From: Wurfbainia villosa | Taxonomy: Eukaryota; Streptophyta; Magnoliopsida; Zingiberales; Zingiberaceae | DNA: 64,000 bases | Direction of reading: 5' to 3' | Assembly: GCA_025175895.1 (NCBI GenBank) | Contig: CM046003.1 | Location: 47,982,335 to 48,046,334 of the forward strand | Translations under genes and position numbers: made by a program | Part shown: positions 46,190 through 57,489 of the stretch, piece after piece | Layout of the letters: each line of letters opens with the position of its first letter | How positions within the stretch are numbered: the first letter of the stretch is position 1 | The notes under the pieces: model-generated | Told to the model about the DNA's origin: nothing | What the model saw: the letters and a program-made list of their open reading frames with translations, nothing else | Database searches by the model: none

Positions 46190-47199
46190 TCCTATGCTTT
46201 AGCTCGGCTCTGGTGGTTCCGTGAACCTCCATTCATCCGTGTGAGAATCTTCATCTTCCCATGGGGTCTTTGTTATCTTGCAAGAAGTATACCCTGCTGG
46301 GAAACGATCCTCACACCTTGACAAGTTAAACTCAATGATTTCACCATCCATTTCCAAGGAGACTCTGTGTTCCTTCACATCTATGCGTGCTCCAGTAGTT
46401 GCCAGAAAGGGTCTCCCTAGGATGAGTGGGTTCTGAGAGTTTTGTCCTATGCCTAGTATAATGAAGTTTCTACTACAACAAGTACATTCTCTAATATGTC
46501 AACTGGTTCCTTGATCGTGTCATCCGCCATACAAAGAGTCAGACTAGTCGGATGTATCCCATTCAGTCCTATCTCCCTATAGAACGCGTAGGGCATCATG
46601 CTAACGGATGACCCTAGGTCACATAATGCTTCATCGAAGCTCTCCCCATGGATCATGCAGGGTATGACAAAATCACCAGGGTCATCAAGCTTGGGTGGAA
46701 TCTTGTCTTCAATTTCTATTTGGCTTACTAAAGTTAAAATCATCGTTGCGCACCCCTTAGTGACCTTGTTTTGCTGACCTACTGATTCCCTGTACACTCT
46801 ATCTCCCTTAACTAGGTTTTGCTCAAATGGTAGGGGAGAACTATCCATGGGTTGTGATGCGGTCTTGGCTATTTGTGCTACTTGTGTTTCCAACATCTTA
46901 GTGTGACTTATGAGCCCATCAACAGAGGCCTTCAACTCCCTCAGTGCCTCTTCAGTTCTTTGATGTTGCTGCTGAAATTCTACGTTAGCCTTCATTTTGG
47001 TAGCAATGAAGCCTTCCATCATTAACTCAAGTCTGGATTTAGGCGGTTGTTGTTGCCCACTGCCCTGTTGTCCATACCCTCCCAATTGTTGGAAATTTCC
47101 CAAATTATTCTTATAGGAAAAGTTCAGGTGGTTCCTCCATCCGGGATTGTATGTTCTAGAATATGGATTATTGGGCCTCAGATTATACTCGCCCACCAC
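46190..47199 (-). pseudogene. A2 Gag C-terminus and aspartic protease
   Basis: Frame 47199-46453 starts in the Asn-rich Gag tail (YNPGWRNHLNFSYKNN), passes a Gln-rich helical stretch (KANVEFQQQHQRTEEALREL) and reaches the protease site ALCDLGSSVSMMPYAFY with Asp in DLGSS. A frameshift near 46470 leads to LILGRPFLATTGARIDV, the standard end of the plant gypsy protease, and the frame closes near 46190. No pol frame follows. Confidence 0.83.
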
Positions 47200-48170
47200 A
47201 TCGACATGCTCAACCTACTCCTCAAAGCTGCTCTGCCCTTCACAGTAGTCTTCCTGATATGCCTCTACTCCATCACTAAAGGAATTGGTCGCACGTACAA
47301 AAGCAGGGGTTAGGGAGTCAAACCGTCATCTTAGTGCGTCCATTCTCACCGTTAGATGATCAATGGAGTTAACGACATATCTACCGGCTTCAGGTGCTGA
47401 GTGACTACGTTCGGAAGTCCATTGGTGGTGGTTCTAGGCCACCTCCTCAATCAACTCTTCTGCTTCCTCGATGGTCTTGTTCATCAATGCTCCTCCTGCA
47501 GCAGAATCTAGGGAAACCTTCGTGGCGTATGCAATCCCATTATAGAATATGTGGATCACCAGCCACCTCTCGAGACCGTGGTGGGGACAATGATATAGTA
47601 ATCCCTTGTAGCGATCCCAGGCTTCAAAAAGGGACTCTCCTTCCTTCTGGCGGAAGCTAGTGATCAAGTGGTGCATGTGAGCTGTCTTACTTGGTGGAAA
47701 GAATTTATTCATAAATTGCTGCTCACACTGCTCCCATGTGGTGATGCTTCCTGAAGGAAGGGAGTACAACCACGTCTTCGCCTTGTCCCTCAGTGAGAAT
47801 GGGAACATACTCAGACGGATCACATCGGTGGGCATTCCATTAAATTTCAAAGTCGAGCAGATCTCTAAAAATTTCTCTAGGTGTCGGTTAGGATCTTCAA
47901 TTGCAGCTCCTCCGAATTGGATCTACTGGACCATATGTATAAGTACATGTTTTAGTTTAAAATTATTAGTTGTGATTGACGGTCCAGCTATACTAGGTCT
48001 ATACCCTCTAGCACTGGGAGCTACATAATCTCGCAGAGGACGACTACCTATGTTTGACAAAGTGGCATCATGCTCCTCCATATCTCTTTGTTCGACCCTC
48101 CTTCGACGGTAGGTTCTTTTTATTTCTAAGTCAATCGAAAGCAGATTTTTTGATCTTAAGCGTCTGTATA
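47200..48170 (-). pseudogene. gag: A2 Athila-type Gag, N-terminal and core part
   Basis: Core in 47850-47434: FSLRDKAKTWLYSLPSGSIT, EQCEQQFMNKFFPPSKTAHM, EAWDRYKGLLYHCPHHGLER and IFYNGIAYATK. Upstream, EDPNRHLEKFLEIC is readable after a stop in MVQ-stop-IQFGG (Gln in A1), and a second stop follows EEVA, again where A1 has Gln; both are CAG-to-TAG. It joins the Gag tail at 47199. Confidence 0.83.
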
Positions 48171-48439
48171 TACATGAACAAAGTTGCGCAATTAGGAGTA
48201 TATATGCTACTTATTGAGAGGAAATCAAATAACCTAAAAGTAATGAACCAAATAAAGTAAACCTAAAATCTGAACTAAGGCTAAATGCAATATGACTAAT
48301 AAAATTAATCTAGACTGAATATAAATAACAACAAAAAAAATCCAAAACTAAATAAATTGAAATGAAGTAAAGTCAAAAATAAAATCTAGTCTAGGTCTGA
48401 TCCAAACTATCCACTTTTGATCCGATATCAAATCTACAG

Positions 48440-48457
48440 TCCCCAACAACGGCGACA
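48440..48457 (-). promoter_or_regulatory. A2 primer binding site (tRNA-Asp type, diverged)
   Basis: TGTCGCCGTTGTTGGGGA on the minus strand, about three changes from the Athila/tRNA-Asp site. Confidence 0.75.
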
Positions 48458-48463
48458 AAAACT

Positions 48464-49995
48464 TGATGCACGCGAGCACGACCTCAAATCTCCCATGAGT
48501 ATCGCCAAGGATTCGATGCGCACGCTCGCGCTCAATGTCCGCAAGTGCACGATTATCGTCAAGTAATAATTTATGTATCGATCCCATAAATACTGAGATT
48601 CGAATACTATTTGTTTAGTGGATGTCATTGTTCGGAGTAAATCTCCTAAGAGTCAGGTGTGTGAGGTCGACGGTAGTTCTGGCTCAGTTACAGTGTCACT
48701 TGGAGAAAGCGAAGGTGGTCTCAAAATTCCTAAAAGAATTCTAGGATTTCGGTTTCACTTGTGTGTTGTTGAATATGCTATCAATCTAATGCTCCTAGGA
48801 TCTTCAGTTATGATCTTGCGGGAGGATCACGTATGTTATCCCGATGAACTTTTGCTTCTACTAGAATCTACCTATTCCTAACCACATTTCCCTTTCGAAT
48901 AGGCATAGCTCAGGGGTTGATATCTTTGGGAGCCCCTTGTCACTAGGGTCCCTTAACCCTTCTAGAGTTGATTTATCCTACTTTGGGCCTTCTGCTAGGA
49001 TAGGTTCTTGGGGTACGAGGATGTCCTAGTAATCCCTATGAAAAGATGGATCATATTTCATATCCTACTCTATCATATTCTACCTTCTACAGTTATGGGA
49101 GGGAGGATGACCACGAGGTTCCTCCTTGGTTCTCCTAGATTTTTGATACAAAGGATTTCCACCCTTGTATCGACTATGTGTAGTAGAAGTATAATCAAAA
49201 CACAACTTTCATTGATCTCAACAGCCTAAATTACAAATATATATTCAAGAGCAGAGAATAAATATTTAAACTAGCATATCCAATATACACAAGCTACTTC
49301 CTAATCCTAGAATAGAAGTATCTACTCCATTAATGAAAGAGAATAAACACAAGACATCTTAATGTAAATCATTACAATGAAAATATAGTTTAGAATAATG
49401 GCAGTACTCTCTGTTCAATCTGTTGTTGTGTCTTGGTCGTTCTCCTAGGCATTGGAGTGTAGATTCCAATCCTTGAGCCGCTTCCTCTCTCCCTGTTGTG
49501 AACCTCTGGTGCTTCTTAGGGCACCTTGTTGTCGTCCTAGCCATCAAACCTCCCCCTAGGGTTTGGGCGTGCCTTTCCTTTTATAGTGCCTTTCCTTTTA
49601 TAGGAGTGAAGCCAGCTTTCCTTAATTACCCATGAAATCTTGATTTACATTAAGTCGGGCTGACACCATAAGGTCGTGTGAAATCCGCATGGTCGGTCAT
49701 GTGGCACGCTAGAAATCATGCTTCAATTCTGGCATCGGGGTTGGGCACGGTCGTGTGAGATCCACACGGTCGGTCGTGTCATCTTCTGGAGCTCCATGTG
49801 ATTGTCGTCTTTTGGTCCAAAGTGTGCCTGTGCCTTGGGGAACACAACCAGAGTACACTTGCAGATCTCCAAACTAGGAACTAGGAAATAGGAAATGAAT
49901 GCAAAACAAGGAAAAATATACATGAAACAAGTATAAAATGCAATGAGATGTGTGCTAAAACTACTCCTAAAACCCTATATAATTTGCACACATCA
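48464..49995 (-). repeat. A2 5' LTR (1532 bp)
   Basis: On the minus strand it starts TGATGTGTGCAAATTATA and ends GTGCATCA; pair of 32974-34541. It contains a small tandem duplication of TGCCTTTCCTTTTATAG (49570-49603). Confidence 0.9.
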
Positions 49996-50000
49996 AGAAT

Positions 50001-51713
50001 CATCAAGAGGAAGAGATGGACCGAAGGGCAAATCCAAGCTTTTAAGATAAATGAAAGGGTAATGAAAATCCTAATTAATTTAATCCCTAATGATGTTTTG
50101 TTTAAATTAGGTGATTATAAGGATGTCAAGGAGCTATGGAGCAAATTGGCAAAATTTCATGAAGAACCCTCACCGATTCAAATAGATGAAGAAGAAGACG
50201 AGGAAAAAATGTCATCTTCCAAAAGGCTTGAGGATTCGGATGTTGAAAGATGTTCAACTTCCGAAGAAGAGATAGAAGAGTTGGAGGAAGCCTCCACCTA
50301 TAGGATTGAAGAAGAGATTAGATTCTCAACACCAGAGCAAGAGGAAGCCTCTACCCGAGGAAGAAATGAAGAACCTTTCCAAGCATTCTCTACACATAAG
50401 GAAGGTAACTCTAGCATGGTCAATAAAAATAAAAATCACATAACATGCTTTGAATGTAGGGAAGTAGGACACTATAAGAGCAAGTGTCCAAAAAGAGTCA
50501 AGATGAAGGCTCAAATAGCTCCAATGGTGAAGGAGAAGACCAAGAAGATTGGTTCCCTCATCCAAAAAGGCAAGGAGCACATTGTGTGCTTTACGCGCCA
50601 CAAAAGGGGCCACTATAGGAACCAATGTCCAAAGGGAAGAAACTCTAGAAAGAACTTGAGAGGAGCTTCATATATAGGGGGAGCTAAGGCAAACTCTAAG
50701 GTATATTTTAATAATTCTCTTTCTTTATGTCATGATAAAAGGCATGTTAGTAATAAGTTTTTTTTTTGCCTAAATGCTAGATATCATGAAAGTAAGTCCG
50801 AGGTCCCCACGGGAGGACCTTGTGGCTAGCGCAGCAGCAAAGTTGCACCAATTAGCAAGGCACAATCCCCAGGGGTTACAAGCCTTTTGGGGTGCCTGCC
50901 CTCTTGCCGCGCTAGCCCTGGGTTGGGCAATATGCTCCCCGTGATTTACTTCCTTCATGTTGGCTGTGAGACCGACTGGCGGGGGCACTGAGGGAGAGCG
51001 AATCACCTTCTGTACCAATGAAATTAAGCCTGAGGATCAATTTAGAAATAAATATTTTTGTTTAAGAGCCAAGCATTATAATCTTAGAGTTAAGGACAAG
51101 TCAACATTTAAGGAGAACCCTAGAGATAACCATGATAAGAACAATTTAGGCATTAACCCTAAGAAGGGTAGGCATATGCCCAGAAGAAAGAAATATGTCC
51201 AAGAGATTAATGACAAATCAAAATTGGATAGGTTATAGGTAGAAAATCAAATTTTGAGATAAAATAGAAAAAAAACCTTTATAGGATGGAAAACATAATA
51301 AAGGGGTCTAATGGAAAAGGTTTAAATGTCAATAGGCAAGGTGTATCTATGGACAAGAAAAGTTTATGTCACAAGCCTAAGTCCAAGGTAGATAAGCCTA
51401 CCTACCATAGTGTTCCATTTAACTATGAAACTAATATTAGGTCTAGGAGTGTCAAGGTTGCAAGAAAAGCTATTCCTAGAATTGACCTTGATAAGAGTCA
51501 AGTGACTAAGGTTTCAAAGAAACTTAGGAAAGTCACCAAGAAGGTTACAAGGGAAGATATCCCTAGGGTTAACCTTAATAAGACCACAATGACCAAGGCT
51601 TCCAAGTCTAGGAGGGTCATTAGAAAGGTACTAAGGGAGGTTATTCCTAGTGATTACCTTGTAAGCCCAAGGAGCTCCAATAGATATTAGGTTCCTAAGA
51701 GTGTGATCCCATT
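50001..51713 (+). pseudogene. gag: G3 gag, continuation after A2
   Basis: Resumes as KRKRWTEGQIQAFKINERV. It has the acidic linker and a first zinc knuckle CFECREVGHYKSKC. The second knuckle reads CFTRHKRGHYRNQC, so its second Cys is Arg and zinc binding is lost. A SINE interrupts it at 50797-51017. After the SINE it continues FRNKYFCLRAKHYNLRVKDK, then stops, and the basic C-terminal part (51286-51690) ends near SPRSSNRY, with a stop before the usual WVPKS. It is split from its start by A2. Confidence 0.82.
50797..51017 (+). mobile_element. Probable tRNA-derived SINE in G3 gag
   Basis: A 221-base GC-rich insert with no counterpart in the other family gags. It is flanked by ATGAAAGTAAG (50786-50796) and ATGAAATTAAG (51018-51028), 10 of 11 bases identical, as a target duplication. 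An A-box-like TGGCTAGCGCAG (50823-50834) and a B-box-like GGTTACAAGCC (50874-50884) suggest a tRNA-derived polymerase III promoter. No poly-A tail; the 3' end is TTCTGTACC. It is clearly an insertion; the SINE class is inferred. Confidence 0.72.
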
Positions 51714-52148
51714 ACACTAAATGGGTTTAGAGTGTGTCAATCTTGAATGGATGGGTAGTTAACTTAACCATGGTAGAGTTGACACTTTAGAATATTTTCA
51801 AGGTAATGTGATACCTTGGAAATGAGAAGAAATATATCCTCAAAGACTTTAGAATGTGCCAATGGATTTAATGGAAGATAAAAAATTGATCAAAATTGGC
51901 ACAATTAGATTAAAGTCAAGAATGTGCCAAGTTAGGACTTTGGCACACTCATGGGAGTTGGGTTGTCATTATGGTAAAGTTGGTATTTTAACAAATGGCA
52001 ATTAGATTTAAAATTAGGTATTTTTATACCTTGATCTTGTATATTTGCCATGTTTTGCTTGACATAATCCATGACATAACATCATGCTTCATATGAATAT
52101 TTGAAATGTCATGATAGCACTTAGATTGATAAATATCATGCTAATACT
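51714..52148 (+). other. G3 3' untranslated region, cut by G4
   Basis: AT-rich sequence parallel to 15540-15960 of G2 (TTTGCCATGTTTTG, CATGACAT words). It stops where the G4 LTR starts. No gene. Confidence 0.65.
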
Positions 52149-53714
52149 TGTTGGTGCAATTGGCTCAGGTCACGATTGACTAGACTCGAGTATGACTCAA
52201 GTAGTGTCTTGATGTTGTGTTTTGATGTTTAACGATGAGTTGACTATTGTTTGACAATGGGTTGACTATATAGTTGGCATGGGGTTGACCATATGATGGA
52301 GAAGTCCAAGTGGGACACTTGGCAATGAGAAAGTCCAAGTCTTGAGTACTTGGCATGGAAAATCCAAGCATGGGTCTTGGCAAAGGAAAGTCCAAGCTTG
52401 AGTCTTGGCAATTGAAAAGTCCAACATGGGTTGGCATGGAAATTCCAATCATGGGTCTTGGCAAGGGAAAGTCCAACCTTGAGTCTTGGCAAATGGAAAG
52501 TCCAACATGGGTTGGTAAGGGAAGTCCAAGGGTTGATATTGGCGGTGTAAAGTTCAAGGGTGGAGTCTTGGCAGCATAAGTCCAATGGTATGGAGATGTA
52601 AAGTCCAAGTGGTAGTCTTGGTAGAGTAAGCCCAAATGTCCCTTGGCGGTATAGACCAGCTTAGCATGATAATAGCCAATGGAAGCACCTGAAGGCTAGC
52701 GTATGGATGAACAAGTCATGGATGACTTGGAGGGATCCGATAGGCGTGAGACTGATGGAGGTGGCTAGAAGGCTTAGGTCTAGACTAAGGGTGGTCTAGC
52801 AAGTGTGAGGGCATCATACTTGGGGTTAAACCTCATGTTTGAGGTTTGTCAGTCGACTGAGGTTATGGACCAGTCGACTGGTCAAGTGTTTTGACACTTG
52901 GCAGTCGAGTTGACTCTGAGCAATCGATTGGGATTATGACCAATCGGCGCCGAGTCAGCTCGCGACCGCATGGCCTTAGCAATCGACTACGGCAAGATTG
53001 GCGTCGGATCGATATGGATGGCAGTCGATTGATGGTCGAGGACACGGGCACAAAATATTTCTGAGTCGCCTGCTAGGGTTTGACAGTCAAGTGAAGGCAT
53101 GATTAGTGGATTGATGGGTATGATCAGTCGACTAATGATCTATCCATCAGAACTTGTTCAAAGTGGATTAAGTCATTGTCTAACAACGGCTACAGGAGCA
53201 GTTGACTGATGGTCATGATCAGTCGACTGATAGGCGGAATCTAGCCCGAGTTGCAACTTTAAAGGTGAAGGGAAGGTTTTTTATAGTGATTTCTTGGGCG
53301 ATTTGAGGCTATTCAAGTGTGGTTCAAGCAATCAAATAAGCAAGCATCCAAAGTAATTATTGTAAAATTTTCTTTACGTTATTTTGTATATTTCATTTGT
53401 AGTTGCTTATATTTCCTTGTATTACTTGTGTAATCATTCTAAAAGGTTTCTCCACCTCCGGTGTGTCACCGAGAAGGAGTGTTATTGATTAGTGGTGGTG
53501 TATACATAACTAGAGCTAGTTGAGCTCACCCCGTGGAGTAGGAACCCTAAGGTTCCGAACCACATATATTCTCGTGTATTGCTCGTTGTGTGTATTTATT
53601 TTTGTTATTACTATTTCTGCTGCATACACTAACATTTGTAGCAAGCACGATCGAATTCCATCAACCAACGAATGCGCCATTCACCCCCCTCTAGCGCTCA
53701 TCAAAGATCCTACA
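52149..53714 (+). repeat. G4 5' LTR (1566 bp)
   Basis: Starts TGTTGGTGCAATTGGCTC and ends ATCCTACA. CCAAG...CTTGG array 52300-52640, palindrome array 52845-53230 (partly scrambled at 52940-53030), and end motif TTCACCCCCCTCTAGCGC. Confidence 0.87.
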
Positions 53715-53716
53715 AT

Positions 53717-53728
53717 TGGTATCAGAGA
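53717..53728 (+). promoter_or_regulatory. G4 primer binding site
   Basis: TGGTATCAGAGA, one mismatch at the last base of the tRNA-iMet site. Confidence 0.83.
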
Positions 53729-53777
53729 TTGGAGCTCTTCTACGGATTAACACCCGGGAGCAAAAGCGCTAGAGGAA

Positions 53778-54268
53778 ATGGAGCTACCTAAGGATGGATT
53801 GAGGTACGCCATCGACATTCCTCCACCATACGATCAAGAAGACTTTCCGACATGGAGGGCGAGAATGGAGACATTCTTGATGATGGACATAGAAGATTGG
53901 TTCATAATCATGGAAGGTTTTGAACCCCCTAGGGATAAGAATGGAGATGTCCTAAAATTGAAGAAGTTGACCCAAGAGCAACATCAAAAATTCAAGACCA
54001 AAATTAAGGTAACAAAACTTTTAAAAAATTTGATTCCTAATGAAATTTTGTGCAAGCTAGGGGACTACATGGATGCCAAGGAGCTATGGAGAAAGTTGAC
54101 AAGATTTCATGAGAACCCGCAACCAGTCTAAGAAGATGAGGAAGAAGAGGAGTGTGCATCTTCTCAAGCTCAAGAAGACTTGGAAGAGGAAGAATCATCA
54201 TCATCCTCAAAAGAGCTTAAGGAATCGGAAGTTGAAAGGACATCAACATTCGAGGAAGAGAAAGAATT
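53778..54268 (+). pseudogene. gag: G4 gag, N-terminal part cut by G5
   Basis: Starts MELPKDGLRYAIDIPPPYDQ and continues WRARMETFLMMDIEDWFIIM, KVTKLLKNLIPNEILCKLGD and ELWRKLTRFHENPQPV, then TAA (54129-54131) where relatives have Gln CAA. The acidic Ser/Glu linker continues in frame to FEEEKEF at 54268, where the G5 LTR begins. The zinc knuckles and C-terminus are not in the window. Confidence 0.83.
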
Positions 54269-55828
54269 TGTTGGTGCAATCGGCCCAGGTCACGATTGAC
54301 CAGACTCAAGTTTGACTCGAGTAAGTGTTTTGATGTTTGACATGGATGTCTGACATTGATGTCTGACATTGATGTCTGACATGTTTTGGGGAGATTGGCA
54401 CAATCGACCCAGGTTAGTATTTGATGTTTGACGATGATTTGACCATTGTCATGGGAAAAGTCCTAGTCTTGAGTACTTGGCATGTAAAGTCCAAGCATGG
54501 GTCTTGGAAAAGGAAAGTCCAAGTCTTGAGTACTTGGCATGGAAAGTCCAAGTGGGGCACTTGTCATTTGGGAAAGTCCAAGCATGGGTCTTGGCATGGA
54601 AAGTCCAACATGGGTTGGCAAGAGAAAGTCCAAGCTTGAGTCTTGGCATTTGGAAAGTCCAAGGGGTTTGATATTGGCGGCGTAAAGTCCAAGTGGGAGT
54701 CTTGGCAGCATAAGTCCAATGGTTGGTGGCGTAAAGTCCAAGCGGAGTCTTGGCAGTGTAAGTCCAATGTGCCTTGGCGGTGTAGACACCGTTAGCATGG
54801 CAATAGTCGATGGAAGCACCTGAAGGCTAGTGCATGGATGAACAAGTCATGGATGACTTGGAGGGATCTGATAGGCGCAAGGTTGATGGAGGTGGCTAGA
54901 AGGCTTAGGTCTAGGATACGGGTGGTCTAGCAAGTATGGGGGCACCATACTTGGGTTAAAACCTCATGTTTGAGGTGTATCAGTCGATTGGGACAATGGG
55001 TCAGTCGACTGGTGTGAGTCAACTAGGGTTTGACTGCGGGAAGTGCCCTAGCAGTCGACTGTCAGAGGTGATCAATCGACTGCTAGCTAGAGTAGTCGAC
55101 TGATCTTGTGATCAGTCGACTAGTGGCCGGAATTTCGAGCACAGAATGATCTTCAGTCGAGTGATCGGCCCAACCACTCGACTTATTGAGGCATCAGTTA
55201 ACTGATTGGTATGATCAGTTGACTGATGGTGTATCTATTGGATTTTTCCAGCATGGATCTAGCCGTTGTCTCACGACAACAGTGGCATCAGTCGACTAAT
55301 GGTCCCGAGTAGTTGACTAATAGGCAAAAATCCAGTCCGATTGCAGGTTATAAAAGGCAGCTCGGAATAATGATTTTGGCACTGATTTTCTTGGGCAATT
55401 TGGAGCAATTTTCTGGTGCAAATCAAGATCTTCAAGGCTAGTCCAAGGCAATCAAAGATCAAGCAATCAAAAGCTCTTGTAAAGTGATTTTTTTTACTTG
55501 TATTGCATTTCATATTCGTATTTGCTTGTATTAGATTAGTACTACTTTTGTAATCATTGTACGAGATTTCTTCCCCTTCAGATTGTTCCGAGAAGGAGTT
55601 TACTTAGTAGTGGTGTGTGATTTGCATCGCTAGGGCTCTTACGAGCCCAATTCGTGGAGTAGGAACCATTCGGTTCCGAACCACATTATATCCTTGTATT
55701 GTGGATTATGTTTGTCTTATTTTGTTATTGCTATATATTTCGCTGCACTAACACGACTTGTAGAGACGAACACGATCGTAATTCAGCAACCATCGACGAC
55801 GCTATTCACCCGCCCTCTAGCGGGCGCA
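54269..55828 (+). repeat. G5 5' LTR
   Basis: Starts TGTTGGTGCAATCGGCCC. CCAAG...CTTGG array 54455-54790, palindrome array 54980-55320, TATAAAAG 55349-55356. It runs to CCCTCTAGCGGGCGCAAC and then changes abruptly to 3' internal sequence, so the last bases and the primer site are deleted. Confidence 0.83.
55349..55356 (+). promoter_or_regulatory. TATA box of G5 5' LTR
   Basis: TATAAAAG after the palindrome array, at the same place as in G2. Confidence 0.55.
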
Positions 55829-55877
55829 ACGTTAGAGTTACCAATTTGGGATAATTGGTAAGGGAATTTGAGTTAGG

Positions 55878-57416
55878 TGTTGGTGCAATCGGCCCAGGTC
55901 ACGATTGACCAGGACTCGAGCTTGGCTCGAGAGATGTTTTGATGTTAGACAAAAACATATGACAATGTAATTGTCATGGTAAAGTCCAAGTCATGGGTAC
56001 TTGGCATGGAAAGTCCAAGTGAGACACTTGGCATTTGAGAAAGTCCAAGCATGAGTCTTGGCAAGGTAAAGTCCAAGTCATGGGTACTTGGCATGGAAAG
56101 TCCAAGTGGGACACTTGGCACAAGGGAAGTCCAAGCATGTGTCTTGGCATGGAAAGTCCAACATGGGTTGGCAAGGGAAGTCCAAGCATGTGTCTTGGCA
56201 TGGAAAGTCCAACATGGGTTGGCAAGGGAAAGTCCAAGCTTGAGTCTTGGCATTTGAGAAGTCCAAGGGGTTTGATATTGGCAGCGTAAAGTCCAAGTGG
56301 GAGTCTTGGCAGCATAAGTCCAATGTTTGATGGCGTAAAGTCTAAGCGGAGTCTTGGCGGCGTAAGTCCAATGTGCCTTGGCGGTGTAGACACCGTTAGC
56401 ATGACATAGCCGATGGAAGCACCTGAAGGCTAGCACGATGGATGAACAAGTCATGGATGACTTGGAGGGATCCGAGAGGCGTGAGGCTGATGGAGGTGGC
56501 TAGAAGGCTTAGGTCTAGGCTAAGGGTGGTCTAGAAAGTATCGGGGAACCATACTTGGGCTAAAACCTCATGGTTTGCCATGTGCCATGTGGCAATGATC
56601 CGATCGAGTCAACTAGGGTTTGACTGCGAGAATTGCTCTAGCAGTCGACTGCCATAAGTGGGCAGTCAACTGATGGGCTCAGTAATCGACTAATCTTGTG
56701 ATCAGTCGACTGGTGCTCGTGAAATCGGGCACAAAATGGAGTCGAGACTCGACTGGTCGAGTAAGGCTCCATCAGTCGACTGATGGGTATCATCAGTCAA
56801 CTGATGATGGATCCGTTGGACTTATCCAGCGTGGATCTAGCCGTTGTCTCACGACAACAGTGGCATCAGTCGACTGATGGTCCCGATCAGTCGACTGATC
56901 GACTTTTTCCAGCACAGGTTGAAGCTTTATAAGGAGCTCATGATGGAGGAAAATAGTATGGTTTCTTGAGGGCTTTTGGGGCGATTTGCTACTGCAAATC
57001 AGGGTCTCCAAGTTGATATCAAGCAACCAAGCGATTAAGCATTCATGAGCATTTGTAAAGTATTTTCTTTACTTGTATTTCTTTGTATTTCATTGTATTT
57101 GCTTGTAGCATTTTGATTATTGTTGTAATCATATTGTACGAGGTTTCTCCGTCTCCGGATTGTTCCGAGAAGGAGTGTTTATTAGTGGTTGCGTGTGCAT
57201 CACTAGAGCTCGTAGAGCTCGATCCGTGGAGTAGGAACCTTGAGGTTCTGAACCACGTTAAACAATTGTGTTTGCGTGTTTGTCTTGCTTTTCGTTATTA
57301 CTATTATTATTCCACTGCGCATAACGAGTTTTGTAGAGACGAACGACAACGAATTCCATCATTGTACGATCACACGACGCTATTCACCCCCCTCTAGCGG
57401 CCTCAAATCTCCTACA
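55878..57416 (+). repeat. G6 5' LTR (1539 bp)
   Basis: TGTTGGTGCAATCGGCCC...TCTCCTACA. CCAAG...CTTGG array 55985-56370, palindromes 56640-56910, TATAAGG near 56938, and end motif TATTCACCCCCCTCTAGC. Confidence 0.9.
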
Positions 57417-57418
57417 AT

Positions 57419-57430
57419 TGGTATCAGAGC
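57419..57430 (+). promoter_or_regulatory. G6 primer binding site (tRNA-iMet type)
   Basis: TGGTATCAGAGC, two bases after the LTR end. Confidence 0.92.
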
Positions 57431-57489
57431 CCGGAGCTCTTCTACGGACTAATCGCCGGGAGCTAAGACAAAGAAGCTAGAGGGTGAAG

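Larger units (their letters stand above)
32974..49995 (-). mobile_element. A2: Athila-type gypsy element without pol, containing S1
   Basis: LTRs 32974-34541 (3') and 48464-49995 (5'), flanked by a perfect 5 bp duplication AGAAT (32969-32973 and 49996-50000) within the G3 gag. On the minus strand: primer site (48457-48440), gag-protease (about 48170-46190), a 440 bp spacer, the S1 insertion, ORF2 (36976-35468), polypurine tract and 3' LTR. As in A1, no reverse transcriptase or integrase frame belongs to it. Without S1 it is about 8.4 kb. Confidence 0.92.
31081..52148 (+). mobile_element. G3: gag-only copia-like element split by A2 and cut by G4
   Basis: Plus-strand copy. 5' LTR 31081-32724, primer site 32727, gag from 32795, interrupted at 32973 by A2 and resuming at 49996, running to about 51713 with a SINE inside, then a 3' untranslated region that stops at 52148 where the G4 LTR begins. 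The expected polypurine tract and 3' LTR must lie to the right of 64000. Its LTR is the most diverged of the family here. Confidence 0.85.
52149..54268 (+). mobile_element. G4: gag-only element, left part (cut by G5)
   Basis: LTR 52149-53714, primer site 53717 and gag from 53778 to 54268, where the G5 LTR begins. It inserted into the 3' untranslated region of G3. Its remaining gag, 3' region and second LTR would lie to the right of the window. Confidence 0.83.

Noticed and set aside
50797..51017. Functional tRNA gene
   Set aside because: A- and B-box-like motifs are present, but no cloverleaf or anticodon arm is convincing and the flanking duplication marks an inserted element.
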